In this document: piece after piece, positions 6,771-9,478 of the stretch | Layout of the letters: every line of letters begins with the position of its first letter | Numbering within the stretch: the first letter of the stretch is position 1 | Assembly (NCBI GenBank): GCA_005792865.1 | Contig: SXQR01000133.1 | Location: 1 to 9,478 of the forward strand | DNA: 9,478 bases | From: Flavobacterium sp. | Lineage (GTDB): Bacteria > Bacteroidota > Bacteroidia > Flavobacteriales > Flavobacteriaceae | Reading direction: 5' to 3' | Position numbers and translations under genes: made by a program | The notes under the pieces: model-generated | What the model was told of the DNA's origin: nothing | Seen by the model: only the letters and a program-made list of their open reading frames with translations | Databases searched by the model: none

Positions 6771-8393
6771 ATGATGAAGGTCCAGGGACAAATTGTTGAC
6801 ATTGAAAACCGAAGGATTTACCCCGGTGAACTTGAGATTTCCAACGGAAAAATCGATGTAATAAAGGAGGTTTGGGATGCCCCGTCGCAGTTCATCATTC
6901 CCGGATTTGTCGATGCGCACGTGCACATTGAGAGTTCGATGCTGGTCCCTTCCGAATTCGCCCGGCTCGCCGTCCTGCACGGGACCGTAGCCACGGTTTC
7001 CGATCCGCATGAGATTGCCAACGTCCTGGGGATTGACGGTGTGAGGTTCATGATCGAGAATGCGGGTCGCGTGCCGTTCAAATTCCACTTTGGCGCCCCG
7101 TCCTGCGTTCCTGCCACAGCTTTCGAGACCGCCGGTGATGTCATCGACGCTCGGGGCATTGCCGAATTGATGCGCGACCCCGACATCTTTTACCTCGCGG
7201 AGATGATGAATTATCCGGGTGCCATCGCCCGCGACCCCGAAATAATGTCGAAGATCGCATCGGCACAAGAAAACAACAAACCGGTTGACGGCCACGCGCC
7301 GGGTTTACGCGGAGAAGCCTTGGCGCAATATGTATCGGCGGGCATTTCCACCGACCACGAATGTTTTACCGCCGCGGAAGCACTTGAAAAATTGTCGCTC
7401 GGCATGAAAGTCATCATCCGGGAAGGCAGCGCGGCCAAGAATTTCGAGGCGCTCGCCCCGTTGCTGGACGCGCATTATGACATGATGATGTTCTGTTCGG
7501 ATGACAAACATCCGGACGATCTGGCCGTGAGCCACATCAACAGCCTCTGCGCGAGGGCGGTGAAGCTTGGCGTCGATGTCTTCAAGGTACTTCAGGTGGC
7601 CTGCGTGAATCCCGTGCACCACTATAATATGACATGCGGGTTGTTGCAGACGGGACACAGTGCCGATTTCGCCATCGTGGAAGACCTTTTAGATTTCAAG
7701 GTGATCGCAACTTATATCGATGGGCATTGCGTGGCCGATAATGGAACTTCGCTTATCCCGCCGACGCCATTTGAAAAACCGAACCGTTTCAACATATCGG
7801 CAAAGCATCCCGAAGATTTCCAGGTCGCATCCACGTTGGGCAAAATCCGCGTCATCGAGGCCAGGGAAGGCCAGCTCATCACAGGCGAATTGCACGAGGA
7901 CCTAATTGCGAAAGCGGGCCAGTTGGTATCAGATCCCGCAGCCGACATCCTGAAAATCACGGTGGTCAATCGCTACTTCGATGCGCCTCCGGCCGTTGCC
8001 TTCATCCGCAATTTCGGACTGAAGCGCGGGGCCATTGCCTCTTCGGTAGCGCATGATTCGCACAATATCATCGCGGTGGGCACCTCGGACGCAGAGATAT
8101 GCAATGCCGTTAACCTGCTAATAGAAAACAAGGGTGGCATTTGCGCGGTGGAATTTAATAAAAGCAAGGTGTTGCCGCTTCCCGTTGCGGGCATCATCAG
8201 CGCACTCGACGGTTGGGAGACCGGCAAAAGATATCAGGAAATCGACGCGATGGCCAAGGAACTCGGTAGCCGGTTGCACGCGCCGTTCATGACGCTTTCT
8301 TTCATGGCGTTACTGGTCATCCCGGATTTGAAACTCAGCGACAAAGGGCTTTTTAGCGGAAATAATTTTGGATTCGTGACCTTGGAGGCCTGA
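6771..8393 (+). CDS. ade: Adenine deaminase (AdeC family)
   Basis: The enzyme hydrolyses adenine to hypoxanthine and ammonia in cytoplasmic purine salvage and needs Mn2+ or Fe2+. The 540-residue protein belongs to the amidohydrolase superfamily. Metal-site motifs are [13 protein letters not shown] (44-56; H50, H52), AEMMN (E144), DGHAPG (H175), STDHE (H196, E197) and [10 protein letters not shown] (D244). The AdeC-specific C-terminal domain has VAHDSHN (427-432) and ends GFVTLEA. It is shorter than E. coli AdeC (588) and B. subtilis AdeC (577), mainly through a shorter N-terminus, but nothing essential is missing. Two ATGs lie in tandem (6771 and 6774) and either may be used; no Shine-Dalgarno is seen. 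The gene is divergent from recJ, and its stop abuts that of rsmI. AdeC is favoured over other amidohydrolases because the whole length fits, including the C-terminal domain. Confidence 0.95.
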   Translation: MMKVQGQIVDIENRRIYPGELEISNGKIDVIKEVWDAPSQFIIPGFVDAHVHIESSMLVPSEFARLAVLHGTVATVSDPHEIANVLGIDGVRFMIENAGRVPFKFHFGAPSCVPATAFETAGDVIDARGIAELMRDPDIFYLAEMMNYPGAIARDPEIMSKIASAQENNKPVDGHAPGLRGEALAQYVSAGISTDHECFTAAEALEKLSLGMKVIIREGSAAKNFEALAPLLDAHYDMMMFCSDDKHPDDLAVSHINSLCARAVKLGVDVFKVLQVACVNPVHHYNMTCGLLQTGHSADFAIVEDLLDFKVIATYIDGHCVADNGTSLIPPTPFEKPNRFNISAKHPEDFQVASTLGKIRVIEAREGQLITGELHEDLIAKAGQLVSDPAADILKITVVNRYFDAPPAVAFIRNFGLKRGAIASSVAHDSHNIIAVGTSDAEICNAVNLLIENKGGICAVEFNKSKVLPLPVAGIISALDGWETGKRYQEIDAMAKELGSRLHAPFMTLSFMALLVIPDLKLSDKGLFSGNNFGFVTLEA

Positions 8394-9074
8394 TCATTTG
8401 ACCGGCTTGCCCGCCACGGTCATCACGATTTCGCCCTTAACCGATTTGGATTGGAAATGTGCGAGCAATTCCTGCATCGTGCCGCGCGCGTTTTCTTCGT
8501 GGAGTTTTGACAACTCACGCGAGACGCAGCCCTGTCGGTCGGGTCCGAAATATTCGGCAAAGTCCCCAATCGTCTTGAGCAATTTGTGTGGCGAAACGTA
8601 GAAGATCATCGTGCGGCGTTCCTCTCGAAGCGCCTCAAGCCTTGTCTGGCGCCCTTTCTTGTCCGGGAGAAAGCCCTCAAACACAAACCGGTCACTGGGA
8701 AGCCCGCTGTTGACAAGGGCGGGCACAAATGCGGTCGCGCCCGGCAGGCACTCGACGTCGATCCCGTGCTCGACACATGCGCGGGTCAAAAGAAAACCCG
8801 GGTCTGAAATGGAGGGCGTTCCCGCATCCGAGATCAGCGCCACGTTTTCTCCCGACTTTAGTTTTGCAACGATGTGCTCGACGGTTTTGTGCTCATTGTG
8901 CATGTGGTGGCTGGACATGCGCGTGGATATCTCAAAATGTTTGAGCAGGTTGCCGCTCGTGCGCGTATCCTCGGCAAGGATGAGATCGGCTTCGCGCAGG
9001 ATGAGGATCGCGCGCAGGGTCATGTCCTCGAGGTTACCGATGGGCGTGGGAACCAGATAGAGTTTGCCCGTCAT
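8394..9074 (-). CDS. rsmI: 16S rRNA (cytidine(1402)-2'-O)-methyltransferase RsmI
   Basis: RsmI uses S-adenosylmethionine to methylate the 2'-OH of C1402 in the 16S rRNA P-site, fine-tuning start-codon selection and decoding fidelity. The 226-residue product shows the tetrapyrrole-methylase-fold signatures of the family: LVPTPIGNLEDMTLRA (7-22), AEDTR (34-38), SDAGTPSISDPG (82-93), LPGATAFVPAL (110-120) and FVFEGFLP (130-137). It is shorter than E. coli RsmI (286) because the C-terminal extension is absent, which I take to be normal for Bacteroidota forms rather than a truncation. Its ATG overlaps the stop of the upstream lipoprotein gene as ATGA (9071-9074), so the two are probably co-transcribed and translationally coupled. 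At the other end its TGA abuts the ade TGA. Confidence 0.95.
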   Translation of the reverse strand: MTGKLYLVPTPIGNLEDMTLRAILILREADLILAEDTRTSGNLLKHFEISTRMSSHHMHNEHKTVEHIVAKLKSGENVALISDAGTPSISDPGFLLTRACVEHGIDVECLPGATAFVPALVNSGLPSDRFVFEGFLPDKKGRQTRLEALREERRTMIFYVSPHKLLKTIGDFAEYFGPDRQGCVSRELSKLHEENARGTMQELLAHFQSKSVKGEIVMTVAGKPVK

Positions 9075-9478
9075 TCGATAATAAGTTTGCTTTGGAATTC
9101 GATGCGAATCTTGGGATCGAATACGAAATCGTAGTATCCCGCTTCGCCTTCCGCGATCGCAATTGTTGTTCGTGTCCGGCCCATCTCGACACCTTTTTTG
9201 TCGAAAAGTTTGGCGCGAACCTCTCGGTCGATCTTCTTCTCCGAAATCAGATATAGACTGATGGTGTTTTCATTGCCTTCTTCGTTGGAACGGATATAAT
9301 ATTTTCCCGAGGACAGGCCCGCGTCTTTCAAGGATTTGGAAAATACCACTTCGACTGCGGCGCTTTCAGATATGCCCTTTTCAATGTTATTGACGACGTC
9401 CGACGCTGTTTTGCCTACCGCCTGCGCCCCCGAGTTCACTGCGCCTGTTGCGGAATCCTTTAACCTTTCACAGGAACA
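9071..9478 (-). CDS. Small probable lipoprotein of unknown function, 5' end outside window
   Basis: The reading frame enters from the right edge and ends at the TGA at 9073-9071, giving 135 visible residues. A GTG at 9439 could be taken as a start, but the frame stays open to the edge and those 13 extra codons read CSCERLKDSATGA. That looks like the segment just after a lipoprotein signal peptide, with one of the first two cysteines as the lipidated residue, so the true start is probably upstream of the window. The first 40 or so residues are small and polar (possible tether). The rest is beta-rich, with 'SSGKYYIRSNEEG', 'ISLYLISEKKIDREV' and 'GEAGYYDFVFDP'. I recognise no family and assign no function. 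The 4-bp overlap with rsmI suggests one operon. Confidence 0.7.
   Translation of the reverse strand, partial: CSCERLKDSATGAVNSGAQAVGKTASDVVNNIEKGISESAAVEVVFSKSLKDAGLSSGKYYIRSNEEGNENTISLYLISEKKIDREVRAKLFDKKGVEMGRTRTTIAIAEGEAGYYDFVFDPKIRIEFQSKLIIE

Noticed and set aside
6684..7295. Minus-strand open frame of 203 codons
   Set aside because: It is antisense to the start of ade and spans the recJ/ade intergenic region; no family features, while ade has the metal-binding motifs in this stretch.

Overview
The window looks like chromosomal DNA of a member of the Bacteroidota, most likely a Flavobacteriia-type organism. Four things point there: a secreted multi-domain surface protein of the fibronectin III / cleaved-adhesin kind common in type IX-secreting bacteria; a short RsmI and a 540-residue AdeC; exact matches to the Bacteroidota -7 promoter element (TAnnTTTG) upstream of three genes; and no clear Shine-Dalgarno sequences at the visible starts. 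By eye the base composition is near half G+C, which is high for Flavobacterium proper, so I do not name a genus.

Layout. Positions 1-4055 (minus strand) are one uninterrupted reading frame of at least 1351 codons. It encodes a secreted adhesin-like protein whose 3' end lies beyond position 1. It has a signal peptide, a cleaved-adhesin-like N-terminal domain, six Fn3 modules, a PPC-like domain, and four copies of a roughly 100-residue 'FGDGWNGN' module. From residue 540 on, that module alternates with Fn3 in a super-repeat of 205-208 residues. A 141-bp divergent intergenic region (4056-4196) follows, then lpxH (+, lipid A synthesis), recJ (-, 5'-3' ssDNA exonuclease), an 83-bp divergent intergenic region (6688-6770), ade/adeC (+, adenine deaminase), rsmI (-, 16S rRNA C1402 2'-O-methyltransferase), and a small probable lipoprotein gene (-) that enters from the right edge and overlaps rsmI by 4 bp.

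The right-hand 5.3 kb is compact housekeeping DNA. lpxH and recJ converge with a 14-bp overlap, ade and rsmI converge with no gap, and the lipoprotein and rsmI overlap as ATGA. There is no room for conventional terminators, and both intergenic regions are divergent promoter regions. I see no tRNA, rRNA, CRISPR array, insertion sequence or phage gene. The least ordinary element is the repeat-built surface protein with its periodic cysteines. I see no evidence for a wholly new multi-gene system here.
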